Notes: generated by a model from the sequence alone, not told the origin. A stretch of 64,000 nucleotides of DNA from Ruminococcaceae bacterium AM07-15 (GCA_003477405.1 QUDE01000006.1:62001-126000); one strand, 5' to 3'. Counted from the first letter of the stretch, positions 8,468 through 18,039 are shown. Program-made: numbers and translations.

Positions 8468-9229
8468 ATGCAGCAAAAACATTCGGGATTCATGGAGAAG
8501 GCATCGGACTTCGTCTCCGGCAAAGGATTTTACATAATCCTTGCCCTGTGTGCCGCGGCCATCGGGGTATCGGGTTATGTACTGTTCTTCACCGGAGGAA
8601 ATCAGGAGGAAGAGGACCAGCTTTTGCAGATCAGCAGCCAGGTGGACACGGTGCCCAAAACACCGGAGATTTCCCAGCCGGAGGAAGAGGAAACCCTCCA
8701 GCCGGAGGAAAGCACGGCTGAAATCCCTGCGCCCCAGACCCAGGAAGAAGAGGCCGCTCCCTCTTCTTTGCCGGAAGAGGATGTGCCCGCTGCCCAGACG
8801 GAAGCGCCGGTGGCGGAAAAGTTCATCAATCCGGTACAGGGCGGCCAGGTGTTGCGGGGCTTTTCCGGCGACACCCTGATTCAGGATGAGACCATGGGCG
8901 ACTGGCGGGTCCACAGCGGTGTGGATATCGCCTGTGAGGACGGCGGCCAGGTGACGGCCATAGGCGACGGCACCGTCACTGCCGTTTTCTATGATGACCT
9001 CACCGGCTATTGTCTCACCATCGACCACGGCAACGGCGTTATCAGCACTCTGCGCGGACTGATGAAAAACGCCACGGTGGAAGAGGGCGACACCGTGAAG
9101 ATGGGCGATTTGGTGGGTGGAGGCGGCAGCACCATGACCATCGAAAGCGCCATGGCTCCCCACATCCATCTGGAAGTGACCCGGGATGGAGCCTTCATCG
9201 ACCCCATGACCCTGATCGAGGGAGAATAA
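8468..9229 (+). CDS. spoIIQ: SpoIIQ-like M23 peptidase, forespore engulfment protein
   Basis: Forespore membrane protein that joins the SpoIIIAH channel across the septum. The 253-residue protein has a short cytoplasmic head, a membrane helix (about 18-40), a Glu/Pro-rich linker (45-115) and a C-terminal LytM/M23 domain. Both halves of the zinc site are present: HSGVD (His149, Asp153) and HIH (His232, His234). B. subtilis SpoIIQ has lost this site, whereas clostridial SpoIIQ keeps it. GGAGGTG precedes ATG 8468. The position after spoIID and the sigma-F promoter support the assignment over a general cell-wall endopeptidase. Confidence 0.9.
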   Translation: MQQKHSGFMEKASDFVSGKGFYIILALCAAAIGVSGYVLFFTGGNQEEEDQLLQISSQVDTVPKTPEISQPEEEETLQPEESTAEIPAPQTQEEEAAPSSLPEEDVPAAQTEAPVAEKFINPVQGGQVLRGFSGDTLIQDETMGDWRVHSGVDIACEDGGQVTAIGDGTVTAVFYDDLTGYCLTIDHGNGVISTLRGLMKNATVEEGDTVKMGDLVGGGGSTMTIESAMAPHIHLEVTRDGAFIDPMTLIEGE

Positions 9230-9237
9230 GGCATCAT

Positions 9238-9273
9238 AAAACGGGAGAGGATTTTGCCATCCTCTCCCGTTTT
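9238..9273. terminator. Terminator after spoIIQ
   Basis: AAAACGGGAGAGGAT / ATCCTCTCCCGTTTT around a 6-base loop, 8 bases after the spoIIQ stop. Confidence 0.85.
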
Positions 9274-9305
9274 CTACTGCTGCAAAAGTCTGGCCTTTCC
9301 TGCTG

Positions 9306-9506
9306 TCAGGAAAGGTACCGGCCAGCGCCGCTCTCTTTGGGTTCTTTTTTCTTCTTCCTCCGGGGCCGCATCCATATCAGGCCGCAGATCAGGCACACTG
9401 CTCCGGCGGCATAGAGATAGACCTGCCGGGAGATGAGGGCGGACACCAGAAACAACACCCCAGCCAGAAACAAAATCAAACCGGAAATATGGATGGAAAC
9501 ATTCAT
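9306..9506 (-). CDS. Small two-helix membrane protein
   Basis: A 66-residue protein with two predicted membrane helices (about 8-25 and 29-46) and a basic, Lys-rich tail (RPRRKKKKEP) that should face the cytoplasm by the positive-inside rule. The start is supported by AGGAGGGA 6 bases upstream on the minus strand. It lies between the spoIIQ terminator and the DUF1624 gene. No family is recognised. Confidence 0.65.
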   Translation of the reverse strand: MNVSIHISGLILFLAGVLFLVSALISRQVYLYAAGAVCLICGLIWMRPRRKKKKEPKESGAGRYLS

Positions 9507-9547
9507 CGCTCATCCCTCCTCTGTTTCAGCTCTTCAGACGGAAAATA

Positions 9548-10264
9548 TTACTGCCCGCAAAGCTTCACCAGCAGCAAAGTCAGACCCATGCACACCGGCT
9601 GGTGGAGCAGATAGACGATCAAAGTATGGCTTCCCACCTTTTCCAGAAAAGGCAGGCGCACCCGGTAAAACCAAGAGGGCATCTTTCCCCTTTTCACAAA
9701 TTCTCCCAGCCACACGCCGAAAAGGTACATAAAAAACCAGGGCAGCAAGGGGTAATAATCCGCCGAGGAAAACTCCGGCCGGCGGAAACCCAGCCACCAA
9801 AGGCCATGGACCTGATAATAGGGCTGTGTCAGCGCCCGGGTCAGGAAGAACAGCACAAGGCACAGCACCGGATTGGGAGGAAACCGGCGCAGCACCGGAG
9901 CCAGCAAAGCATAAAGCAGCGCCGCTGTCCCCAGGAAATGGAGAATGCCAAACCGGATGGCCTCCTGAGGATCAAACCAAAATGTGACGGCACTCACCAC
10001 CAACGCACAGGCCAAAATCCGCAGGCCCCGGCGCACATTGCTGTGGGAAAAGGTGCTGGACGCCCCGGATATGGCCACAAACACCGAAGCAAACAAAAGC
10101 TGCAAGGCATCCAGCAAGGGATTGTACAGCACCCAGGCGGGGATCAGGCCATAGAGCACCAGATCATAGCCCCAGTGGTAGAACACCATCAGAACGATGG
10201 AAAGTCCCCGCAGCACATCCAGGGCATAATACCGTCTTCCCCGCTCTCCGTTTGGATTACACAT
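9548..10264 (-). CDS. DUF1624 / heparan-alpha-glucosaminide N-acetyltransferase-like membrane protein
   Basis: Polytopic membrane protein of about 238 residues. The N-terminal RRYYALDVLRGLSIVLMVFYH, with the conserved D-x-x-R-G and the histidine after the first helix, is typical of the HGSNAT_cat/DUF1624 acyltransferase-like family; seven or so helices follow. The substrate is unknown. I place the start at ATG 10264, which overlaps the ychF stop codon (ATGTGTAA) and suggests translational coupling; an in-frame ATG at 10291 would add nine residues. Confidence 0.72.
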   Translation of the reverse strand: MCNPNGERGRRYYALDVLRGLSIVLMVFYHWGYDLVLYGLIPAWVLYNPLLDALQLLFASVFVAISGASSTFSHSNVRRGLRILACALVVSAVTFWFDPQEAIRFGILHFLGTAALLYALLAPVLRRFPPNPVLCLVLFFLTRALTQPYYQVHGLWWLGFRRPEFSSADYYPLLPWFFMYLFGVWLGEFVKRGKMPSWFYRVRLPFLEKVGSHTLIVYLLHQPVCMGLTLLLVKLCGQ

Positions 10265-11351
10265 TGAACCGGAAGAGGACCACATCCCCATCCTGCATCA
10301 CATAATCCTTGCCTTCCGAGCGCACCAGGCCCTTTTCCTTGGCAGCGGCAAAAGAACCGCATTCCATCAATTTTTCATAGGCCACCACTTCGGCCCGGAT
10401 AAAGCCGCGCTCAAAATCGGTGTGGATCTTGCCGGCGGCCTGGGGAGCCTTGGTTCCCTTGGTGATGGTCCAGGCCCGCACTTCCGGCTCGCCCGCTGTC
10501 AGGTAAGAGATCAGGCCCAGCTGATCGTAGCACTCCCGGATCAGGCGATCCAGGCCCGATTCCTCAAAGCCCAGCTCGGTAAGGAACATGGCTTTGTCCT
10601 CGGCGGACATTTCGGAGATCTCGCTTTCCAGCCGGGCGCACACCGGCAGCACTTTGCTGTTTTCAGTGGCGGCATACTCCTCCACCGCCTGGAACAAAGG
10701 ATTGCTCCGATAGTCCCCGGCGATGTCGCTTTCGTCCATATTGGCGGCATAAATCACCGGCTTATAGGACAGAAGATCGCTGCCCTCGATGATTTCCCGC
10801 TCCTCTTCGTCGCATTCAAAGGTACGGGCGGTGTTGCCCTCCTCCAGGTGCTGACGCAGCCGGGTGAGCACTTCCACCTCATGGGCAAACTTCTTGTCCC
10901 CCTTCAGGGCCTTCTGGGCCTTGTCGATCCGCCGGTCCAGCACTTCGATGTCGGAGAGCACCAGCTCCAGATTGATGGTGCCGATGTCCCGCACCGGGTC
11001 CACGCTGCCATCCACATGGATGATGTTGCTGTCTTCAAAGCAGCGCACCACATGAACGATCACATCCACCTGACGGATGTGGGAGAGGAATTTGTTTCCC
11101 AAACCCTCGCCTTTGGAAGCGCCTTTGACCAAACCGGCAATATCCACAAATTCCAGGATGGCCGGGGTGATTTTTTTGGGATGATAAATTTCTGCCAGAG
11201 CATCCAGCCGTTTGTCGGGCACATTGACGATGCCCACATTGGGATCGATGGTGCAGAAGGGATAGTTGGCCGACTGGGCCTTCAGGTTGGTCAGTGCGTT
11301 AAAAAGGGTGCTCTTGCCCACATTGGGCAGGCCCACGATACCTAATTTCAT
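10257..11351 (-). CDS. ychF: YchF/Obg-family P-loop ATPase
   Basis: Ribosome-associated, translation-factor-type NTPase; the family prefers ATP to GTP. The 364 residues match the family (363-366). It starts [21 protein letters not shown], which carries the P-loop, followed by the switch region and the [16 protein letters not shown] motif, a coiled-coil insertion, and a C-terminal TGS domain with [27 protein letters not shown] use ATG 11351 rather than the upstream ATG at 11375 because the family begins at this residue. It overlaps the start of the DUF1624 gene. Confidence 0.95.
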   Translation of the reverse strand: MKLGIVGLPNVGKSTLFNALTNLKAQSANYPFCTIDPNVGIVNVPDKRLDALAEIYHPKKITPAILEFVDIAGLVKGASKGEGLGNKFLSHIRQVDVIVHVVRCFEDSNIIHVDGSVDPVRDIGTINLELVLSDIEVLDRRIDKAQKALKGDKKFAHEVEVLTRLRQHLEEGNTARTFECDEEEREIIEGSDLLSYKPVIYAANMDESDIAGDYRSNPLFQAVEEYAATENSKVLPVCARLESEISEMSAEDKAMFLTELGFEESGLDRLIRECYDQLGLISYLTAGEPEVRAWTITKGTKAPQAAGKIHTDFERGFIRAEVVAYEKLMECGSFAAAKEKGLVRSEGKDYVMQDGDVVLFRFNV

Positions 11352-11496
11352 AATAAAACCGCCATTTCTCCCCATAGATCATGTCCGTTTCCTCCCGGGG
11401 GCGGAGGGGACTTCGTAAGGAATATTATACCGATTTGCCCCCTTTTCGTAAAGGGGGACGGGGGATTTTCTCGCCCTTTCATCCTGTTTCTGCCGG

Positions 11497-11525
11497 TTGC
11501 CCCCTTGGCTTTACCGTGCTATAAT
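11497..11525 (+). promoter_or_regulatory. Sigma-A-type promoter of the MATE gene
   Basis: TTGCCC (11497-11502), 17-bp spacer, TATAAT (11520-11525), 76 bp before the start of the MATE exporter. Confidence 0.65.
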
Positions 11526-11601
11526 GCTTTCATCATAAAATTTTTACGGTTCGCGCCCCGCTGCTTTTGCCCCGGGACGCCCCAAAGAAAGGGGATCGAT
11601 T

Positions 11602-12990
11602 ATGGCAAAACGCAGCTATGAAGTGGATATGTGCCGGGGCCCGCTCCTGGGTAAAATCCTGATCTTCGCCTTCCCACTGATGCTCTCCGGCATCCTGCAG
11701 CTTCTCTTCAATGCGGCAGACATCGTGGTGGTAGGCCGCTTCGCCGGCAGCCAGGCCTTGGCCGCCGTGGGTTCCACCGGCGCTTTGATCAACCTGATCA
11801 TCAATGTGTTCATCGGTCTTTCGGTGGGCGCCAATGTACTGGTGGCCCGCTATTACGGCGCCGGTGAAAAAGAACAGGTGAGCCAGGCGGTACACACCTC
11901 GGTGCTCCTCAGTCTGCTGTGCGGCGTGGTTCTGATCGCCGTGGGCGTGCTGTTGGCCCGGCCTCTGCTGGAGCTGATGGGCACCCCCGACGATGTGATC
12001 GATATGTCCGCCACCTATATGCGCATCTATTTCTGCGGTATGCCGGTAGTCATGCTCTATAACTTTGGCGCCGCCATCCTCCGTTCGGTGGGCGACACCA
12101 AGCGTCCCCTTTATTTCCTCATTGTGGCCGGACTGATCAATGTGGTGCTCAATCTGTTCTTCGTCATCGTCTGCGGCATGGATGTGGACGGCGTCGCTTT
12201 GGCCACCGTCATTTCTCAGGTGGTTTCCGCCGGTCTGATCCTTCTGTGTCTGATGCGGATGGAAGGTCCCTGTCATCTGGATCTGCACAAGCTGCACATC
12301 TACAAGGACAAGATGTGGCAGATCGTCCGGGTGGGCCTGCCGGCCGGACTGCAGGGGTGCATCTTCTCCATTTCCAATGTGCTCATTCAGTCTTCGGTCA
12401 ACTCCTTCGGCTCGGTGGCCATGGCGGGCAACACCGCTGCCAGCAACATCGAAGGCTTTGTCTATAACGGCATGAACGCCATTTATCAGACCGCCCTCAG
12501 CTTTACCAGCCAGAACTACGGCGCCCGTCAGTATCACCGGATCAGCCGGGTGATGCGTCTGTGCCTGGCCCTGGTCACCGCTGTGGGTCTGGGCCTGGGC
12601 CTCACCGCCGTGCTGCTGCACAACCAGCTTCTAGGCATCTATTCCAGCGATCCTCAGGTGATCGCCTATGGCACCATGCGGATGCGCTTTGTGGCTACCC
12701 TCTATTTCCTCTGCGGCATCATGGATGTGATGGCCGGCGTCATGCGGGGCATGGGCTATTCCATTCTGCCCATGATCGTCTCCCTCACCGGCGCCTGCGG
12801 CCTGCGCATTTTGTGGATCTTCACCCTTTTTGCTGCAAACCGCACCTTGTCCATGCTCTATGTCTCCTACCCGGTGTCCTGGTTCATCACCGCTCTGGCC
12901 CATCTGGGCTGCTATTTCTGGGTGCGCCGGAAAATGCCCCGGGAGGATGCACCTCTCCCCGAACCGGAACCGGTGGCTTCCATTCACTGA
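11602..12990 (+). CDS. MATE family efflux transporter
   Basis: Membrane exporter that uses a cation gradient to expel drugs or metabolites. The 462 residues and about 12 predicted helices in two similar halves are typical. The N-terminal GPLLGKILIFAFPLMLSGILQLLFNAAD and the second-half GLPAGLQGCIFSISNVLIQSSVNSFG are the characteristic MatE segments. AAAGGGGAT precedes ATG 11602. It is transcribed alone from its own promoter to its own terminator. The substrate cannot be read from the sequence. Confidence 0.93.
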   Translation: MAKRSYEVDMCRGPLLGKILIFAFPLMLSGILQLLFNAADIVVVGRFAGSQALAAVGSTGALINLIINVFIGLSVGANVLVARYYGAGEKEQVSQAVHTSVLLSLLCGVVLIAVGVLLARPLLELMGTPDDVIDMSATYMRIYFCGMPVVMLYNFGAAILRSVGDTKRPLYFLIVAGLINVVLNLFFVIVCGMDVDGVALATVISQVVSAGLILLCLMRMEGPCHLDLHKLHIYKDKMWQIVRVGLPAGLQGCIFSISNVLIQSSVNSFGSVAMAGNTAASNIEGFVYNGMNAIYQTALSFTSQNYGARQYHRISRVMRLCLALVTAVGLGLGLTAVLLHNQLLGIYSSDPQVIAYGTMRMRFVATLYFLCGIMDVMAGVMRGMGYSILPMIVSLTGACGLRILWIFTLFAANRTLSMLYVSYPVSWFITALAHLGCYFWVRRKMPREDAPLPEPEPVASIH

Positions 12991-13011
12991 TTTCTCAGAT
13001 CATACCATAAC

Positions 13012-13040
13012 AAAAAATCCCCCATCCGGGGGATTTTTTT
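13012..13040. terminator. Bidirectional terminator between MATE and YfcE-like genes
   Basis: AAAAAATCCCCC-atc-CGGGGGATTTTTTT: compact stem with T-runs on both strands between convergent genes. Confidence 0.9.
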
Positions 13041-13042
13041 GT

Positions 13043-13585
13043 TTAGAGACTGCGGCTCTGATAGGTTTTTCCGTCCAGGTCTTTCCAGCTCAATGTTCCC
13101 TCTTCCAGGATCATATAGCTGTGAGGACTCTGTTCCTTGGGAATGGACACCGAGCCTGGATTCAAAAACAATATCCCGTTTTCTTCCTTGTCCATGGGCA
13201 CATGGGTATGCCCCATCAGCAGCACATCTCCCGGCTGCAGCGGCGGCAGGTTCTGGGGATTGTACACATGGCCGTGGGTGGCATAGATCAACCGGTTTCC
13301 CTGGTTTAAGACAGCGTAGTCGGCCAAAATGGGAAAAGGCAGCACCATCTGATCCACTTCGGTGTCGCAGTTTCCCCGCACGCAGAAAATCCGGTCTTTA
13401 TAAGGGGTCAAAAGGGCGATGACCTCCTTGGGGGCATACTCCGGGGGCAGATCGTTGCGGGGGCCATGGTAGAGAATATCCCCCAGCAAAAGCAGCCTGT
13501 CCGCTCCCTCCTGTTCAAAACACTCCAGCAGACGGCGCACAAATCCGGCCGCCCCGTGGAGATCGGATGCGATCATCCATTTCAT
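13043..13585 (-). CDS. YfcE/MJ0936-type metallophosphoesterase
   Basis: Small cytoplasmic phosphodiesterase (180 residues, usual family length) of the calcineurin-like fold, needing Mn or another divalent metal. The metal ligands are visible as SDLHG near residue 8, GDILYHG near 36, GNCD (GNHD-type) near 72, and the pair THGH and GHTHVP in the second half. The C-terminal LNPGSVSIPK is also conserved in the family. GGAGGG lies upstream of the start. Native substrate unknown. Confidence 0.88.
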   Translation of the reverse strand: MKWMIASDLHGAAGFVRRLLECFEQEGADRLLLLGDILYHGPRNDLPPEYAPKEVIALLTPYKDRIFCVRGNCDTEVDQMVLPFPILADYAVLNQGNRLIYATHGHVYNPQNLPPLQPGDVLLMGHTHVPMDKEENGILFLNPGSVSIPKEQSPHSYMILEEGTLSWKDLDGKTYQSRSL

Positions 13586-13848
13586 CTCAAACCCTCCTTT
13601 TGTGGTTCTGTCTTCCCGATTATACCTGCTCTCCCCCTCTCCCGCAAGTCCATCGCCGGGAAAAGGGCCTCTAAGGCCTCAATTTCCCAAAGATTAGTTT
13701 ACATTTTGTTAATGCAATCAAATGGGATACACATTATAATAAAATCAAGCGAAAGCGCCACCCTTCCACTTTTTCGGGAGGTTCTTTTTATCCCTTCGCC
13801 CAATTTATCCCCGCTGGAACATCCGGCGGCGGGAAAGGAGCCTTTTTT

Positions 13849-14529
13849 ATGGCAAAAACACTGCTGATCATCGAAGACGATGGAAATATCAGAGAACTTC
13901 TCCGCCTGTATCTGGAGCAGGAAGGCTACACTGTGGAAAGTGCCTCCGACGGAGCCGAAGGCCTGCGGGCCTTCAAGCGCATCCATCCGGATCTGGTGCT
14001 TTTGGATGTGATGATGCCCCAGATGGACGGCTGGCAGGTGATCAAGGAGATCCGGGCCATTTCCAAAACCCCGGTGATCATGCTCACCGCCAAGGGAGAA
14101 ACCTTTGACAAGGTCTCCGGCCTGGAGCTGGGGGCCGATGACTATATCACAAAACCCTTTGAAATGCGGGAGGTCATCGCCCGTATTCATGCGGTGATGC
14201 GCCGCTTTGATGACGATGACGCCCCGGCCAAGCTGGAATACGACAACCTGATCATCGACAAGGAAAGCTACAACATCGTGGTCAAAGGCCAGAAAATGGA
14301 AATCCCCCCCAAGGAGATCGAACTGCTTTATTTCCTGGCCTCCTCCCCCAACCGGGTATTCACCCGTTCCCAACTGCTGGACGATGTGTGGGGCTTTGAT
14401 TATTTCGGCGACACCCGCACAGTGGATGTGCACATCAAGCGTCTGCGGGAAAAACTGTCCGGTGTCAGCGACAAATGGGAGCTGAAAACCGTATGGGGTG
14501 TGGGCTATAAATTCGAGACAAAAAATTAA
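13849..14529 (+). CDS. OmpR-family response regulator
   Basis: DNA-binding partner of the kinase encoded downstream. Residues 1-115 form the receiver domain with the acidic pocket (Glu9, Asp10, Asp11), phosphoacceptor Asp53 in LLDVMMPQMDGW, and Lys in YITKPF; residues 125-226 form the winged-helix DNA-binding domain. A GGAAAGGAG site lies upstream of ATG 13849. A TATAAT at 13735-13740 may be part of its promoter but I see no good -35. First gene of a three-gene operon with a sensor kinase and an HtrA protease, an arrangement like CssRS-HtrA envelope-stress systems. Confidence 0.9.
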   Translation: MAKTLLIIEDDGNIRELLRLYLEQEGYTVESASDGAEGLRAFKRIHPDLVLLDVMMPQMDGWQVIKEIRAISKTPVIMLTAKGETFDKVSGLELGADDYITKPFEMREVIARIHAVMRRFDDDDAPAKLEYDNLIIDKESYNIVVKGQKMEIPPKEIELLYFLASSPNRVFTRSQLLDDVWGFDYFGDTRTVDVHIKRLREKLSGVSDKWELKTVWGVGYKFETKN

Positions 14530-14571
14530 CCATCCCCAGGGTGAAATCCAGGATGGAAGGGCGGTGAGCGT

Positions 14572-16029
14572 GTGAAGGGCCTGAAAAGTATTTTCCTGAA
14601 AAACTTTATCATTTACTCCCTGGTGGTCATGCTCAGCTTTACCGCATTGGGCGGGGCCTTCATCTACCAGATCAGCCGCTATGCCGCCGAAGAGCGGGAT
14701 TCGGCCCTGAACTCCGCCGCCCGCCGGGCCTCTTCCATCACCACCACCTATATGCAGACCGCTCCCAACATGATCGGCTCCAGCTTCAGTCTGCAAACCT
14801 ACAACGATATGTACCGGGCCAGCATCGTGAACCTGGCAGAAAACCTGGGCGGCATCCTCTTTGTCTGCGACAGCCAGGGCAAGCTTTTGTTCTTCGCCAC
14901 CGGCGAAGGCTGCTATACCCATGAAGATGTGACCCAGGTGTCCCAGGATGCTGTGAAGGCCATCCAGGAAGATGGCCGGTTCTCCGAAATGGGCAGCTTC
15001 TCCGGCCTGCTCACCTCTCCCCATTACACTCTGGGCATTCCCGCTTCCGGAGAGGATGGGCAAATGCTGGGCATGGTCTTTGCCTCTCTTTCGGCCGACT
15101 CCTCCCTCAAGCTGTTTATCAATATTTCCAGCACCTTTATCCTGATGATCTTCATCGTCTTTCTGGTGGTATTGGTGGTCACCTATGTGATGGTAGACAG
15201 CACCGTACGCCCTTTGAAGAACATCGCGGCCGCCGCCCGGAATTTCGCCCACGGCGACTTCAGCTGCCGGGTGGCCGTGCCCAAGCGGCGGGATGAGCTG
15301 TACGCATTGACCATCAGCTTCAACCATATGGCCGACGCCATCGAGAACATGGAGACCCAGCGGCGGGATCTCATCGCCAATGTGTCCCACGATCTGCGCA
15401 CGCCCATGACCACCATCGGCGGCTTTATCGACGGGATCCTGGACGGCACCATCAAACCGGAAAAACAGGAATATTACCTGAAGATCATTTCGGAGGAAAT
15501 CCGCCGTCTTTCCCGTCTGGCCAACAGCATGGTGGAAGTCTCCCGGCTGGAATCGGGGGAGCGGGCCCTGAACAAAACCACCTTTGACATCAGTGAAATG
15601 GTGCGCCGCATCGTGCTGGGCTTTGAAAAGCAGCTCACCGACAAGGAGATCGACCTGACATTGGACATTCCGGACAAGCTGGAGATCTCCGCCGATCACG
15701 ACGCCATCTTCCAGGTGGTCTATAACCTGACGGACAACGCGGTGAAATTCACCGATCAGGCGGGCAAGATCATCATCTATCTGTCGGCCAAGGGCGGCAA
15801 GATGCAGATGAACATCGTCAACACCGGCCCGGGCATCGGCCCGGAGGCCATCGACCATATTTTCGAACGCTTTTACAAAGGCGACCGGTCCCGTGGAAGC
15901 AAAGTCACAAGCTCCGGCCTGGGCCTTTACATCGTCAAAACCCTGGTGGGCCGTCATGGCGGCGATATCTACGCCAAAAGCGGCGACGGCCAGACCGAAT
16001 TCTGTTTTACCATCCCCACATCCCTATGA
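14572..16029 (+). CDS. Membrane sensor histidine kinase
   Basis: 485-residue kinase. A membrane helix near the N-terminus and another near 175-200 bracket an extracytoplasmic sensor of about 150 residues, then HAMP (around 205-255), HisKA with the phosphoacceptor His273 in VSHDLRTPM, and HATPase_c with an N-box (NLTDNAVKF) and SSGLGLYIVK. GTG 14572 is the likely start; GGGCGGTGAG lies just upstream. It forms an operon with the regulator (42-base gap) and the HtrA gene (8-base gap), suggesting that the sensor responds to envelope or protein-folding stress. Confidence 0.9.
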   Translation: MKGLKSIFLKNFIIYSLVVMLSFTALGGAFIYQISRYAAEERDSALNSAARRASSITTTYMQTAPNMIGSSFSLQTYNDMYRASIVNLAENLGGILFVCDSQGKLLFFATGEGCYTHEDVTQVSQDAVKAIQEDGRFSEMGSFSGLLTSPHYTLGIPASGEDGQMLGMVFASLSADSSLKLFINISSTFILMIFIVFLVVLVVTYVMVDSTVRPLKNIAAAARNFAHGDFSCRVAVPKRRDELYALTISFNHMADAIENMETQRRDLIANVSHDLRTPMTTIGGFIDGILDGTIKPEKQEYYLKIISEEIRRLSRLANSMVEVSRLESGERALNKTTFDISEMVRRIVLGFEKQLTDKEIDLTLDIPDKLEISADHDAIFQVVYNLTDNAVKFTDQAGKIIIYLSAKGGKMQMNIVNTGPGIGPEAIDHIFERFYKGDRSRGSKVTSSGLGLYIVKTLVGRHGGDIYAKSGDGQTEFCFTIPTSL

Positions 16030-16037
16030 GGTGAAGA

Positions 16038-17348
16038 ATGCCTATGTTCCATCGCCACGATCCCCAAGATTCCCAAGATCACTTCCAGGAAAACAACACC
16101 CCTCACTATTACCAGAACGCCGCTTCCTACCGCAGCTATGAGGAGGTACTGGCCCAGAAGCGCCGGCGGGCCCGTCTGCGCCGGGGTTGTGCCGTCTGCG
16201 CCATTCTGGTGGCAGTGGGCGGCGCTGGGGGATATCTCCTGCTACGCAGCGATCCTGACGAAGTCCCTTCCAAATCAGCCGAGACCGACCTTTCCTCGGA
16301 AAACGGTCTCACCGCTATTTTGGGCGGCAACGACTCCCAGGAAACCGACTCCGCCCAATTTTCTGACGATTCTTCCTTTTCCATGGAGATCCGGAAAAAG
16401 CCCGAAAACAGCGATGGCGGCTTTGTGGTGAAAGATGTAAGCGATGTGGTGCAGAAGGTGCGCCCCTCGGTGGTGGGGGTCATCACCGAAAGTTTCCAGA
16501 CCTATTCCACCAGCAGCACTGGTTCGGGGATCATTTTGTCGGAGGACGGCTATATCGTCACCAATAACCATGTGGTGGAAGGGGGCGACAGCATTGCCGT
16601 CACACTGGACGATGGAGAAACTTACGCGGCCGAGCTCATCGGCACCGATGTGAAAAGCGATATTGCCGTGCTGAAAATCGATGCTCAGAACCTGCCGGCC
16701 GCTGAGTTCGGCGATTCCAGCCAGGTGGAAGTGGGAGAAGCCGCCATTGCCATCGGCAATCCTCTGGGGCTCAACGGCACGGTAACCGCCGGCATTATCT
16801 CCGCAGTGGATCGGGAGATCCAGGTGGGCAGCAGCAATATGGTCCTGCTGCAAACCGATGCCTCCATCAACCCGGGCAACAGCGGCGGCGCCCTTCTCAA
16901 TGAATACGGCCAGGTCATCGGCGTCAACAGCGCCAAAATCAGCAGCGAGGATTCCGAGGGCCTGGGCTTTGCCATTCCCAGCAACACCGTAGGGCCCATT
17001 GTGGAGGAACTGATCGACAAGGGCTATGTGTCCGGCCGACCCCTCACCGGCATCAGCGGCCGCAATGTGAGCGCCCTGGCCGCCGCCTTCTATAACATTC
17101 CCCAGGGCATTCTGGTGGATCAGGTGGCGCCGGAAAGCGATGCCGCTGCCAAAGGTCTGACCGCCGGGGATGTGATCATCGGCGTGGATGATATCCGGGT
17201 GGAAAACATCTCCGATGCCTGCACCTTGCGGGATGAACACAAGGCAGGCGATACCATGAAACTGACTTTCTACCGTCAGGGTTCCACCTATGAGATCAAC
17301 ATCCAGCTGATGGAAGAGACCAATCAACAATCTGAGTACGATTTTTAA
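16038..17348 (+). CDS. htrA: HtrA/DegP-type membrane-anchored serine protease
   Basis: Envelope quality-control protease (S1C). The 436-residue protein has an unusual cytoplasmic head of about 50 residues, one membrane helix (about 54-76), a low-complexity linker, a trypsin-like domain with His178 (NNHVVEGG), Asp208 (KSDIAVLK) and Ser282 (GNSGGAL), and one C-terminal PDZ domain (about 335-425). ATG 16038 follows GAGGTG, which overlaps the kinase stop codon. Co-transcription with the two-component pair implies that this protease is a target of that system, but the kinase could also sense it. Confidence 0.93.
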   Translation: MPMFHRHDPQDSQDHFQENNTPHYYQNAASYRSYEEVLAQKRRRARLRRGCAVCAILVAVGGAGGYLLLRSDPDEVPSKSAETDLSSENGLTAILGGNDSQETDSAQFSDDSSFSMEIRKKPENSDGGFVVKDVSDVVQKVRPSVVGVITESFQTYSTSSTGSGIILSEDGYIVTNNHVVEGGDSIAVTLDDGETYAAELIGTDVKSDIAVLKIDAQNLPAAEFGDSSQVEVGEAAIAIGNPLGLNGTVTAGIISAVDREIQVGSSNMVLLQTDASINPGNSGGALLNEYGQVIGVNSAKISSEDSEGLGFAIPSNTVGPIVEELIDKGYVSGRPLTGISGRNVSALAAAFYNIPQGILVDQVAPESDAAAKGLTAGDVIIGVDDIRVENISDACTLRDEHKAGDTMKLTFYRQGSTYEINIQLMEETNQQSEYDF

Positions 17349-17365
17349 TCAAAATAAACCAGCAC

Positions 17366-17393
17366 AAAAAGGACGGCAAGGCCGTCCTTTTTT
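17366..17393. terminator. Bidirectional terminator after htrA
   Basis: AAAAAGGACGGC-aa-GGCCGTCCTTTTTT; it overlaps the stop codon of the convergent YcxB-like gene by a few bases. Confidence 0.85.
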
Positions 17394-17913
17394 ATACCCG
17401 TGTGATAGGCAAGCCGGTTTTTTCCGTGAGAAATTGCCGCAGCTGCTCCATCGTTCCCCCCTCCAGGGAATCTTTCTCCCAGGCCTGGGCATAGCGTTTG
17501 TCCAGAATAAAAATCAGGTTTTCCTCGGACTCGCCAATGGCGGCCAGCGCCTGATAACTCCACTGGGTCATGGCATTTTCAGTGGTGCTGGTATATCCCT
17601 CTTCCCCAAATGTCACCCGGCTATAGCCATTTCCCTTGAGCATACGCTTCCGGGCAAAAAAACCGTTGATGGCATCCTGGCGGAGGATGACAAAAATCAT
17701 CAGCAGCGCCGCGGCACCGTTGAGAATACGGTTCCAGTTCCACACAAATCCCTCTTCTCCAGGCGTCAGGAAAAACAGCAGATTGAGCGCCAGCACCACC
17801 CAGGCCCAGATCATGCTGCGGCGGTTGCTTTTCTTCCGGGTGGTTTTCCGCAGCGCCCGGGACATATCCGCGAGAGTCTTTTTGCCATATCGGCTCTCCA
17901 TGGTAAATTCCAT
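17392..17913 (-). CDS. YcxB-like domain membrane protein
   Basis: A 173-residue protein with an N-terminal region, two predicted membrane helices (about 48-66 and 73-95) and a C-terminal segment (about 105-173) that resembles YcxB-like domains, including the RVTFGEEGYTS and WSYQALAAIGES pieces. Function unknown in the family. The start at ATG 17913 is set by AGGAGG closely upstream; an in-frame ATG at 17961 lacks such a site. It sits between the htrA operon and the pho operon and is convergent with htrA. Confidence 0.65.
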   Translation of the reverse strand: MEFTMESRYGKKTLADMSRALRKTTRKKSNRRSMIWAWVVLALNLLFFLTPGEEGFVWNWNRILNGAAALLMIFVILRQDAINGFFARKRMLKGNGYSRVTFGEEGYTSTTENAMTQWSYQALAAIGESEENLIFILDKRYAQAWEKDSLEGGTMEQLRQFLTEKTGLPITRV

Positions 17914-18007
17914 CTTCTTTCCTCCTAAACAGTGGATGTACTGTTTAGACGATATTCCCACCAGGTTGGTTGACGAAAAAAGAAATTTTTTTGCAAAATT
18001 TCCAAAT

Positions 18008-18039
18008 AAAAAAGCCCTGGAAAATTCCAGAGCTTTTTT
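18008..18039 (-). terminator. Terminator of the pst-pho operon
   Basis: AAAAAAGC-CCTGGAA / TTCCAG-AGCTTTTTT stem just after the stop codon of the PhoR-like kinase; T-runs on both strands. Confidence 0.8.
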
